Source: Rhizobium rhizoryzae | GTDB lineage: Bacteria > Pseudomonadota > Alphaproteobacteria > Rhizobiales > Rhizobiaceae | DNA: 54,249 nucleotides | Direction: 5' to 3' | Assembly: GCF_011046895.1 (NCBI RefSeq) | Contig: NZ_CP049247.1 | Coordinates: 1-54,249, forward strand | Shown: in pieces, positions 7,584-14,338 of the stretch | How the letters are laid out: every line of letters starts with the position of its first letter | How positions within the stretch are numbered: the stretch's first letter is position 1 | Position numbers and translations under genes: made by a program | The notes under the pieces: generated by a model | What the model was told of the DNA's origin: nothing | What the model saw: only the letters and a program-made list of their open reading frames with translations | Database searches by the model: none

Positions 7584-7820
7584 ATGTCGAAAAAACTGAT
7601 CGTCCTTGCAGCGTTCAAGCGCGGCGACGAAGGCGAGTTTATTCCGGCCTTCGACCCTCGTCAGATCGATACGGAAGAACGTGCGACGCGTGAAGCCAGG
7701 CTGTTGGCGACCAGCTACCCCAGCGTTGTGGCGTGGAGCCGGGAGGCCGATCCGGACATCGGGGAATACGGTCCGCCGACGATACTATTCAAGCAAGGTG
7801 AGCTTCCGGACTTGGAATAG
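7584..7820 (+). CDS. Hypothetical protein (78 aa), last gene of the SRAP operon
   Basis: ATG 7584 lies 11 bases after the SRAP stop and is preceded by GGAG. The product has a short beta-rich start (KKLIVLAAFKRGDEGEF) and a conserved-looking RQIDTEERATREARLLATSYPSVVAWSRE block. I recall similar short proteins next to SRAP genes in Rhizobiales, but no function is known. It ends the operon before a hairpin at 7865-7887. Confidence 0.75.
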   Translation: MSKKLIVLAAFKRGDEGEFIPAFDPRQIDTEERATREARLLATSYPSVVAWSREADPDIGEYGPPTILFKQGELPDLE

Positions 7821-7864
7821 TTTTGGTCTTTGATGGCGAATGTCGAACACGCCTATGAAGGACA

Positions 7865-7887
7865 GCGGCGGGTCATTAGTCCGCCGC
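7865..7887. terminator. GC-rich hairpin between convergent genes
   Basis: A perfect GCGGCGG / CCGCCGC stem with a 9-base loop lies between the end of the SRAP operon and the convergent methylase gene. The T-run is poor on both strands, so it may work as a bidirectional or Rho-assisted terminator. Confidence 0.5.
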
Positions 7888-7905
7888 CACCTGGATATGT
7901 AGGAG

Positions 7906-8742
7906 TTAGCTCAAGGGCAAATTGGCAGGCATCGGTTTCTTGCCATCGAGGATGATAACCTCGCCTACGTTTTTGCCAGCGCCGCCAGTGACCGTGTATG
8001 TCAAGCCGACATCAACCATCGGGAAGGCAGCGAACGTTTCCCTGACGCCAGGGGTGTCATTGAGCGACACCATAAACCTGCCCTTGATCCGGCCGAGCCG
8101 GTCGGCCAGCGCCGCAAAGCTTTCCCTGCTGAAAACATGCTTCCCATAGTCGTTCTCGCAGCCCCAATAGGGCGGGTCGAGATAGAAGAGCGTTTCCGGC
8201 CGGTCGTAACGATCGATGAATTCCGACCAGTCGAGGTTTTCGATTACGACGCGAGAAAGGCGTTCGTGCACTGCCTCGAAGATAGGCCCGAGGCGGTTGA
8301 TGTCGAAGCGGGCAGGGCCGGTGGTGTCGACACCAAAATTTCGCCCGGTTACCTTGCCGCCAAACGCCAGGCGCTGGAGATAAAGGAATCGAGCAGTGCG
8401 CTCCAAGTCGGTTAAGGTAGTTGGATCCGTATCAGTCAGCCGCTCAAATTCGCGCCTGGACGTGATCTGGAATTTCATGATCTCCATGAGTTGCGGATAG
8501 TGCCGCTGCAAGATCCGGAACACGGTTGCAACATCACCCGAACGATCGTTGATAACCTCTGATCGAGGGATGAGCGATCGGCGGAAGAAGACGCCGCCCA
8601 TACCGACGAAGGGCTCGGCATAGAGCGTATGAGGAATTTGCTCGATCAGCGAGGCCAGGCGCTGGGCGAGTTGTTTCTTCCCCCCGAGATAGGGTGCGGG
8701 AGGAGATACGGGTCGAACACTTGTGAAATCAAACAAGTCCAT
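7906..8742 (-). CDS. DNA adenine methylase (D12 class, Dam-like)
   Basis: The 278-residue N6-adenine methyltransferase has the SAM-binding motif AEPFVGMGG at 42-50 and the catalytic DPPY at 189-192, in the alpha-class order (motif X-like PYLGGKKQLAQ at 17-27 first). There is no restriction enzyme next to it, so it is a solitary methylase, probably protecting phage DNA or tuning gene expression. It is the second adenine methyltransferase on the element (see 43569-45014). It is leftward, convergent with the SRAP operon and divergent from brnT. Confidence 0.92.
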   Translation of the reverse strand: MDLFDFTSVRPVSPPAPYLGGKKQLAQRLASLIEQIPHTLYAEPFVGMGGVFFRRSLIPRSEVINDRSGDVATVFRILQRHYPQLMEIMKFQITSRREFERLTDTDPTTLTDLERTARFLYLQRLAFGGKVTGRNFGVDTTGPARFDINRLGPIFEAVHERLSRVVIENLDWSEFIDRYDRPETLFYLDPPYWGCENDYGKHVFSRESFAALADRLGRIKGRFMVSLNDTPGVRETFAAFPMVDVGLTYTVTGGAGKNVGEVIILDGKKPMPANLPLS

Positions 8743-9008
8743 TGTCAGTCATCATTTCTCGTGCCATTCCCGCCAGGCCTGCGCAGGCCTCGGGTGTGGC
8801 GATGATGACCTCAGATTGCCAGGCGGGGCTAGACTGCAATCAAAACCCGCCGCTGCAGCTTGAATGAGCTGCGGCCGCCCGATGCAGGGCAGCGAGCAGG
8901 GCCGGGCGGTGTTGAACCGTCCGGCCACATTCAGCATTCCATCTGGAATGTGAATTTCCGTGTACGTTTAATCTTGTGCGTTTTTGATTTTCCGTGTACG
9001 AAAAATAC
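8743..9008. other. Intergenic control region between methylase and brnT
   Basis: This divergent region holds a perfect 16-bp palindrome AGGCCTGCGCAGGCCT (8775-8790) just upstream of the methylase start. Two copies of TTTCCGTGTACG (8955-8966 and 8989-9000, 34 bp apart) lie directly before brnT. The second pair is a likely BrnA operator; the palindrome may bind a regulator of the methylase. A 61-codon leftward frame (8752-8937) has no convincing features and is not called. Confidence 0.6.
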
Positions 9009-9263
9009 ATGAAGATCACTTACGACGAAAACAAGCGCCTAGTGAATATCGAGAAGCACGGTCTCGATTTCGCCGATCTGACGATCGATTTCTTTGCAGA
9101 CGCTTTGATCGTTGGTGCAAAGCAGGGCCGATACATGGCTATCGGTGAGTTTCAAGGCATCGTGGTGATAGCCGTGGTGTTCCGCCCACTTGGTTCAGAA
9201 GGTCTGTCGGTCATCTCTATGCGCCCGGCAAGCACAACGGAAAGGAAGCACAGATGGACGTGA
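9009..9263 (+). CDS. brnT: BrnT-family toxin
   Basis: The 84-residue protein has the BrnT signature: MKITYDENKR...NIEKHGLDFADL near the N-terminus, then a beta-rich RelE-like core (RYMAIGEFQGIVVIAVVFRP) and an RxxSxRxAxxxER end (SMRPASTTERKH). BrnT is a ribonuclease that halts translation. ATG 9009 matches family N-termini; a GTG at 8994 would add five residues. No clear Shine-Dalgarno is present and the start lies close to the repeated operator, so the message may have a very short leader. It overlaps the antitoxin gene by 10 bases. Confidence 0.9.
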   Translation: MKITYDENKRLVNIEKHGLDFADLTIDFFADALIVGAKQGRYMAIGEFQGIVVIAVVFRPLGSEGLSVISMRPASTTERKHRWT

Positions 9264-9583
9264 AATTCTCATCCAAACGCCCGCTCACTCCGGAGGAAGA
9301 GGCCGAGATCCAGCGGCTTATCGAATCCGATCCGGACGCGCCGGAAGCAACCGACGAAGCGCTGGCAAATGCGCGTCCCTTTCGGGAGGTTTTCCCAGAT
9401 CTTGCAGCAAGCATTGATCGAGAACGCGCAAGTCGAGGCCGAGGCCGTCCGCCTGTCGAAGCCCCGAAGGTGGCCGTTACGATCCGGTTGGAACCGGAAG
9501 TCATTGAACGGTTCAAGGCGCAGGGCGGCAAAGAATGGCGCGGCAAGATGACGGATGCTCTTCGCAAAGCTGCAGGCTTGTAG
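9254..9583 (+). CDS. brnA: BrnA-family antitoxin
   Basis: The 109-residue protein has an acidic N-terminal half (TPEEEAEIQRLIESDPDAPEATDEALANARPF) and a C-terminal ribbon-helix-helix beginning KVAVTIRLEPEVIERFKAQG. BrnA neutralises BrnT and represses the operon by binding its promoter, here probably the two TTTCCGTGTACG copies. Toxin-first order and the overlapping frames are usual for brnTA. On an extrachromosomal element the pair would favour post-segregational retention. Confidence 0.92.
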   Translation: MDVKFSSKRPLTPEEEAEIQRLIESDPDAPEATDEALANARPFREVFPDLAASIDRERASRGRGRPPVEAPKVAVTIRLEPEVIERFKAQGGKEWRGKMTDALRKAAGL

Positions 9584-9589
9584 GCTTGA

Positions 9590-9614
9590 AAAGCGTTGGT
9601 GCCGCCAACGCTTT
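9590..9614. terminator. Bidirectional terminator between brnA and the holin gene
   Basis: A perfect 10-bp stem (AAAGCGTTGG / CCAACGCTTT) with a 5-base loop lies between convergent genes. A-rich and T-rich flanks are short, but stem strength and position support terminating brnTA from the left and the lysis/late operon from the right. Confidence 0.75.
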
Positions 9615-9626
9615 ATGGATCGCCGA

Positions 9627-9953
9627 TTATTCGCCGACGATCTTCTTGCCGTACCACTTACTGAGCATGACCTCGGAGCCGCGAGGGCCGAGGTAGGAGA
9701 GGGCAGCCACAAGGGCCAGCGCTGCCGTCTGCTGCAGGCCTAGCCATCCGGCCAGACCGTCTCCGATGACTGCCATGCCGATCGCGATCGGCAGTTCATA
9801 CAGGATCTCGATGCCGAAAAGCTTCCGGCGTCCTTTTCTTGCTTCCACGGCGTGCCACATCGCACGCCCTGCAAACGAGCCGAACAGGATGGAACCGGCT
9901 CCGCCAAGCCAGGCTGCCATCATTTCGGCCAGTGTTTTGTAATTCTCGCTCAT
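9627..9953 (-). CDS. Phage holin candidate (108 aa)
   Basis: Two or three hydrophobic segments (about residues 10-33, 50-72 and 72-92) surround a basic loop (EARKGRRK), and the protein ends in a charged tail, matching class II/III holin topology. It is the last gene of the lysis cassette and is coupled to the o-spanin gene by ATGA. A holin sets the timing of membrane permeabilisation and the release or activation of the SAR endolysin. A second small membrane protein at the other end of the cassette (11227-11442) could be the holin or antiholin partner. Confidence 0.75.
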   Translation of the reverse strand: MSENYKTLAEMMAAWLGGAGSILFGSFAGRAMWHAVEARKGRRKLFGIEILYELPIAIGMAVIGDGLAGWLGLQQTAALALVAALSYLGPRGSEVMLSKWYGKKIVGE

Positions 9954-10261
9954 TCTCTTGTCGCTTCTCCGGATAAGGCGGATCGGTAGTTAGCCCACCA
10001 GGCTCGGCATGCCCGCGCCTGGTCGTTTCTGTTTTCCCGGAGAACCATCCAGCGATCCTGGACAGAGACCCATGGGGTGCCAGCACTCGGCTGCACATGG
10101 GCCATCTCGGCTGTGCAGTTTTCTGGCAAGTCACGCGGCAGGTTTGCGGCCAACCGCTTGTTTGATTGCTCGACCGCCCGCGCAGCACTCAACCGTGCGT
10201 GCATAGGCTGACATGACACCAGCAGCAGACAGGCAATTACTGCAAGCGTTTTTGCAACCAT
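9950..10261 (-). CDS. Outer-membrane spanin lipoprotein (Rz1-like)
   Basis: The 103-residue protein has a signal peptide and lipobox LLVSC with lipidated Cys17. The mature part is short, with further cysteines. The start lies inside the end of the inner-membrane spanin gene in another frame (25-base overlap), the overlapped Rz/Rz1 layout seen in many phages of Gram-negative hosts. It should reach from the outer membrane to the i-spanin and help fuse the membranes in the last step of lysis. Confidence 0.85.
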   Translation of the reverse strand: MVAKTLAVIACLLLVSCQPMHARLSAARAVEQSNKRLAANLPRDLPENCTAEMAHVQPSAGTPWVSVQDRWMVLRENRNDQARACRAWWANYRSALSGEATRE

Positions 10262-10656
10262 TTGAGGTCCTCCGGGCTGGGGTAGGTCACACCCGGAGTG
10301 GCGCGCGCATCTGCCTCGCGTTCATCAAGTGCGGTCTGTCGTTCTGCGGCAAGTTTCGCCAGCGCCGAGGCTCGCTCCCGATCGGCAGCGGCGGCATCCT
10401 CGGCGATCTGTCGAAGGCGTCTTTCTTGATCCGCCGTCGCCTGGAGCGCTACCAGCTCCGCACGCGCAACCATGCCCTCGACCGCCGATCGCTTGGCTAA
10501 TTCCACGCGGCCAAGTGCGATGTCGCCGACGATCGGAATATCAGCGAGAACCTTGATCCGGTTCAGTCCAGGAATGCCCTCATAGAAACCCAGCATGGCA
10601 AGGAACATGCAGCCAGTTGGGCCAATAGCTCGCAGGAGTTCGAACAGCACCTGCAT
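10237..10656 (-). CDS. Inner-membrane spanin (Rz-like)
   Basis: The 139-residue protein has one N-terminal membrane segment (about residues 8-30) and a long Ala/Arg/Glu-rich helical periplasmic part (coiled coil about 50-125), typical of i-spanins. ATG 10656 overlaps the endolysin stop (TGATG), so I use it rather than the upstream GTG. It is paired with the lipoprotein encoded at 9950-10261. Confidence 0.82.
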   Translation of the reverse strand: MQVLFELLRAIGPTGCMFLAMLGFYEGIPGLNRIKVLADIPIVGDIALGRVELAKRSAVEGMVARAELVALQATADQERRLRQIAEDAAAADRERASALAKLAAERQTALDEREADARATPGVTYPSPEDLKWLQKRLQ

Positions 10657-11240
10657 CACAGACCACTGACACACAGTTCGGCTTCGCCAATGCGCTGCGC
10701 ATCCCCCATTTCGCGGCGATTGACGAGACCCGTTAGCACCCGGCCGCCTGCCTTGTTAAAAGCGGTTTGGGCTTCGCAGGCAGCATTCCATTTGCTGGCA
10801 TCAATCATGCGTTTGGCTGTTGATCGACACCACGCGCCAACGCCGAAATTATAGGATCCGGAAATCATTGCAGCGCGAACGCTGACAGGTGCCTGGGCAA
10901 GCTTGGGAGCGCATCTGACGATCGGCTGCTGGTAATCGGAAAACGTCCGAGAGATTAGCATGTCGCGGCATTCCGCTGGCGTCTTTACCATCCCGAGGCG
11001 CACGTTCTTGGTTTCGCCCCAGCAGATGGTTGGGATACCCACGCTATCGAGGTAAGCGTTCGTGCGAAGCCCTTCCCACGGCATGATCAGCTTTTCCGCA
11101 GCAAGGACCACCGCAGGGTCCATCTGCCCATTAGGGGCATAGGCGTTATATGCGGCGTAGCTACCGGCTGAAATCCCAGCCAATACGGCAGCAATAGCCG
11201 CCTTCCCGCGCCTGGTCGAAGTAATCTTATGGATTGGCAT
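10656..11240 (-). CDS. Endolysin, GH24 lysozyme with SAR-type N-terminus
   Basis: The 194-residue muramidase has the GH24 triad in WEGLRTNAYLDSVGIPTICWGET: E56, D65 and T71 with the T4-lysozyme E-x8-D-x5-T spacing. Residues 13-32 form a weakly hydrophobic, Ala/Gly-rich segment, the signal-arrest-release type, so export may occur by Sec without a pore, with activation on membrane release. It cleaves the glycan backbone of peptidoglycan. Several cysteines may form disulfides. It overlaps the upstream membrane protein by 14 bases. Confidence 0.92.
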   Translation of the reverse strand: MPIHKITSTRRGKAAIAAVLAGISAGSYAAYNAYAPNGQMDPAVVLAAEKLIMPWEGLRTNAYLDSVGIPTICWGETKNVRLGMVKTPAECRDMLISRTFSDYQQPIVRCAPKLAQAPVSVRAAMISGSYNFGVGAWCRSTAKRMIDASKWNAACEAQTAFNKAGGRVLTGLVNRREMGDAQRIGEAELCVSGL

Positions 11241-11442
11241 CGGTCATGTCCTTTTGAGCAAGCAGGCGGGCGATAAAAGCCGCAGCCGTGGTGACGGCGG
11301 AAAGGGCGGCAAAGATGCCAGCGGGGATGGGGAGGGGGAGCAACGGCAAGACGACCTCTGCGCCAGACAGGAGACCGGCAGCAATGATCAGGCGGACGGA
11401 CCAGGCGCGTTTCAGCACCTGCCGCCAATTGGCGATCAGCAT
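11227..11442 (-). CDS. Small membrane protein, holin/antiholin candidate (71 aa)
   Basis: Two adjacent hydrophobic helices (about residues 17-37 and 40-60) are joined by a Pro-rich turn (LPLLPLPIPAG), with a short charged tail. It is the first gene of the lysis cassette and overlaps the endolysin start, the position of a holin or its regulator in many rhizobial prophages. The family is not certain. Confidence 0.75.
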   Translation of the reverse strand: MLIANWRQVLKRAWSVRLIIAAGLLSGAEVVLPLLPLPIPAGIFAALSAVTTAAAFIARLLAQKDMTDANP

Positions 11443-11544
11443 GGAATTGATTCCTTTGGTGGTGGGTGCAACCTAACAATAGGTCAGGTATCGACTTTTG
11501 CGCGCATTCGCTTAAAGCTGCGCAATCATTTGAAGGAGGCAGGC

Positions 11545-12492
11545 ATGGCTACGATAAAAACCAACATCGCGCTCGATATGGAGAATCATCGGGGCGCGAC
11601 ACAGATCGTGTCAGCCACTGCCACCGAGGTCACGTATACCAGCGGATCGCTGACCAGCGTTTACAGAGGCGTCGGCCTGGTTACGTTTGGCGACAGCATT
11701 GGATATGGCACTGTCACAGGCTTTTCCGAATACGTGAATGGATCGCTCACGCTTGATGTTTCGGGCTTCAGCGTATCCGCAGTAGGCGTTGCCCCCACCA
11801 TTACGACCGGGAACATTGGGATGCTGTTCCGGTCTATCTTGGGCGGGAATGACGTGATTTATGGTTCAGCCTTCGATGACAATCTGATCGGCGGAGCCGG
11901 AAAGGACACGTACTATCCGGGCGCTGGTACAAATATCATTCGCGATGGCAGCGGACAGGATGTTGCGGTGCTGACGGGACAGTACAAGCAGTACACCGTC
12001 AGTGGTTACCTGGAAGGCAACACCTCCTTTAAAACATTTGCCCATCAGGACGGGACATCGAAGACCTCGGTAGCAGGTGTCGGACGCATCCAGTTCGATG
12101 ACGGAACCCTTGCACTTGATATCAGCGGCAATGCTGGACAGGCCTACCGCCTATACAAAGCAGCCTTCGATCGGGCTCCGGAAAACGACGGCCTTAAATT
12201 CTGGATCGGGACGCTGGATTCTGGAACGACTCTGAGGACCGTGACGCAGGCATTCATCGATTCGGCGGAATTTAAGACCCTGTATGCTAACGCCCCATCG
12301 AGCAGGGATTTTGTTCAGAAGCTTTACCAGACTGCACTGCATCGAACGGGCGATGAAGCAGGCGTTTCCTTCTGGGCGTCCAAGCTCGATGACGGAATGT
12401 CCAAAGCCCAGGTGTTGTCCTACTTTGCAGAAAGCGCGGAGAACGTGGTTGGTGTAAGCGGTCAGATTTCGGACGGCATCTGGTACGTCTGA
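11545..12492 (+). CDS. RTX/DUF4214 secreted protein (moron in the late region)
   Basis: The 315-residue protein begins MATIKTNIALDM after a strong ribosome binding site (GAAGGAGG). It has no cysteine. A beta-rich region is followed by RTX-like motifs (GGNDVIYGSAFDDNLIGG and GAGKDTYYPGAG near residue 100), then a DUF4214 domain at about 205-290 (AYRLYKAAFDRAPENDGLKFW; LYQTALHRTGDEAGVSFW). These features suggest type I secretion to the cell surface. It is transcribed against the surrounding leftward late operon, between lysis and tail genes, as expected of a lysogenic-conversion gene. It shares the DUF4214 motif with the S-layer-like protein at the window ends. Confidence 0.85.
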   Translation: MATIKTNIALDMENHRGATQIVSATATEVTYTSGSLTSVYRGVGLVTFGDSIGYGTVTGFSEYVNGSLTLDVSGFSVSAVGVAPTITTGNIGMLFRSILGGNDVIYGSAFDDNLIGGAGKDTYYPGAGTNIIRDGSGQDVAVLTGQYKQYTVSGYLEGNTSFKTFAHQDGTSKTSVAGVGRIQFDDGTLALDISGNAGQAYRLYKAAFDRAPENDGLKFWIGTLDSGTTLRTVTQAFIDSAEFKTLYANAPSSRDFVQKLYQTALHRTGDEAGVSFWASKLDDGMSKAQVLSYFAESAENVVGVSGQISDGIWYV

Positions 12493-12599
12493 GACAATTG
12501 CCGGCGATGGACAGGAAAGCTTTCCGTGCATCTGGCCTCCACACAAGAGACATGGGAGTAGGCAGCGCAGGAGGCCGCTGCTCCCTCAGATGAGGCAAA

Positions 12600-13634
12600 T
12601 TACTTTGCGCCCGGCTCTTTGAGGTCGAGCTGGGTAGTTGAGCCGCCTGAGCGGTTGGCACGGTGGCCGACGCTGTCAATCCGCCATGGTCCGTCGATAT
12701 CCGGCTTGGCTCCGGATAGAATGAAGATGCCTTCGGCTTGCGCCTCTGGCGCAAGATCAAGCGTTACGTTCCCACCGCCCTTGTCTCGCTTGGCTTCACC
12801 TTTGCGGCCTTTTGTGCGCCGCTTGGCCTGGTCTTTGTCAGCCAAGGGCAGGCGGATGATGTTGTTGCTGTCTGGAGCATCGTCATCGCTCTCAAATTCA
12901 ACTTCTTCTTCGACGAACTTTGCTGTCGCGCGATCGAAGTAGCGCGCCTTTGACTTGCGCCAGGCACCACGTCCTGTAAACGGCGCTAGATCCCAATTAA
13001 TGACATTGCCACCTGGACCAACGATACCTTGAACCGAAGCAAGCGAGGTGCTCCCTCGCTCGACCAGGACGGCCTCACGACCGCGGAGTTTGAACGTACC
13101 GTTGATTTCGCGCGCCAGGCGTTCGCCGATGTCCAGAAAGCTTTCGTGCTGCGCAGACCAATAAGGAGCTCTGATGCTGGCAAGCGACGGGTCGAGACGA
13201 ATCGAGAAACCGGCGCGCTTAGCAGCCTCCTCCATAAACTCTCCCAACGTAGCATCGTCCTTATGGAAAGACTGGATTTGCTTTGCCTTGCCCCTGGTAT
13301 CGAACCCTTTTGCTGTAATCGGGATCAGTCGGCCGCCCCCACGCGAACCAGTGCTCCGGGCAGTTTCGATTGTCCCTTGGAAGACTTCACGGCCCTTCAA
13401 GACGACAGTGATGTCCAGACCTTCCATATCAAGCGCGATCTGCCCACCGGTATCGTCGAGAGTAAGGGAGCAACTGTCACTCGTCGTGCCAGCCTTGTCT
13501 GTCACGCTGATATCTATGAGGTACGGGCGCAGCACACCTGTTCGGTCCTTGCCTCCAATATCTACCTCCCAATCAATCGACCAGGTCGCCTGCTGAGAAA
13601 GGTCATGGAGAACGCCATTGATCCATTGCTGCAT
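12600..13634 (-). CDS. Phage late control/tail hub protein (P2 gpD-like)
   Basis: The 344-residue protein corresponds to P2 gpD/Mu gp44-type baseplate hub proteins: beta-rich N-terminus (WSIDWEVDIGGKDRTGVLRPYLIDISVTD), a central LDIGERLAREINGTFKLRG segment and a basic linker, ending KPDIDGPWRIDSVGHRANRSGG. It forms the trimeric hub to which the spike attaches. It directly follows the gpX and gpU homologues, the P2 late-operon order. It is convergent with the DUF4214 moron. Confidence 0.85.
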   Translation of the reverse strand: MQQWINGVLHDLSQQATWSIDWEVDIGGKDRTGVLRPYLIDISVTDKAGTTSDSCSLTLDDTGGQIALDMEGLDITVVLKGREVFQGTIETARSTGSRGGGRLIPITAKGFDTRGKAKQIQSFHKDDATLGEFMEEAAKRAGFSIRLDPSLASIRAPYWSAQHESFLDIGERLAREINGTFKLRGREAVLVERGSTSLASVQGIVGPGGNVINWDLAPFTGRGAWRKSKARYFDRATAKFVEEEVEFESDDDAPDSNNIIRLPLADKDQAKRRTKGRKGEAKRDKGGGNVTLDLAPEAQAEGIFILSGAKPDIDGPWRIDSVGHRANRSGGSTTQLDLKEPGAK

Positions 13635-13636
13635 GG

Positions 13637-13861
13637 CTAATCCTTGAACAGGCTACGCTGCTGCAGGCGAGACACTTCCTGCACCGGAAGATCCGGCAAC
13701 AGAAGACTGGTGCCGAGCGACAGTATGGCCCCCTGATCGGCAAGCCCTGGGTTGATCCTGAGAGCTTCATTGATCAGCTTACGCCCACGCACTCCGTACT
13801 TGCGATGCAGGAGCAACTCGACCGTCAGGCCAACGCCGCGCACAGTAATCTTTTCCGGCAT
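13637..13861 (-). CDS. Tail protein X (LysM-like)
   Basis: The 74-residue protein begins MPEKITVRG, with the P2 gpX pattern (LINEALRINPGLADQGAILSLGTSLLLPDLPV) of a LysM-like peptidoglycan-binding domain. ATG 13861 shares a base with the stop of the gpU gene (TGATG). It lies between gpU and gpD, as in P2. Confidence 0.88.
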   Translation of the reverse strand: MPEKITVRGVGLTVELLLHRKYGVRGRKLINEALRINPGLADQGAILSLGTSLLLPDLPVQEVSRLQQRSLFKD

Positions 13862-14304
13862 CACAAACCTCCAAGAGAAGCGAAAAGGGACAGAAGGCCG
13901 CCGACAACAGCGAGGCCATCTCCGGCCTGCTCTTCCGCCTGTTCAAGCGTGATCGTGTAAAGCACTTCGAAGCCAATGCCGTTGCGCTGGATCTCGCGAT
14001 GCTCCTCCGAGATCTCCTTGATGGCGTACCAGCCGTGGCGGGTTCCATCACCCCTCATGAGCGGGAAGCGTGTCCCCGCCCTTCGCATTGTGTGAAGTAA
14101 TTCCAGCTGTTCCAGACCACCTGTCCGCGTCGGCAGTGCGGTCCCGGAGATAACGAAATCGTCTTCTCCTTCACCAGTCCGCTCCTTCCGCTGTAAACCG
14201 CCAATGACTGGCTTCGCCACAAGGCCGCCGGTCGCCGTCCTTCGCACGGAATCTGCAGAGAGCGGACGCGTGTCGAGGACAACAGCACCAAGAAGATACT
14301 GCAT
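13861..14304 (-). CDS. Tail protein U (P2 gpU-like)
   Basis: The 147-residue protein has the gpU family start (MQYLLGAVVL), a central TRTGGLEQLELLHTMRRAGTRFPLMRGDG block and the WYAIKEISEEHREI motif before a hydrophobic C-terminus. It is thought to finish or stabilise the tail tube near the tape measure. The order tape measure-U-X-D is that of P2. Confidence 0.88.
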   Translation of the reverse strand: MQYLLGAVVLDTRPLSADSVRRTATGGLVAKPVIGGLQRKERTGEGEDDFVISGTALPTRTGGLEQLELLHTMRRAGTRFPLMRGDGTRHGWYAIKEISEEHREIQRNGIGFEVLYTITLEQAEEQAGDGLAVVGGLLSLFASLGGL

Positions 14305-14338
14305 TGTTTCATCTTTCTAAGGAGCCAGTTTCGGTAGA

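Noticed and set aside
8752..8937. 61-codon leftward frame upstream of the methylase; possible Com-like regulator
   Set aside because: The paired cysteines of Com-type zinc proteins are absent and there is no good start signal.
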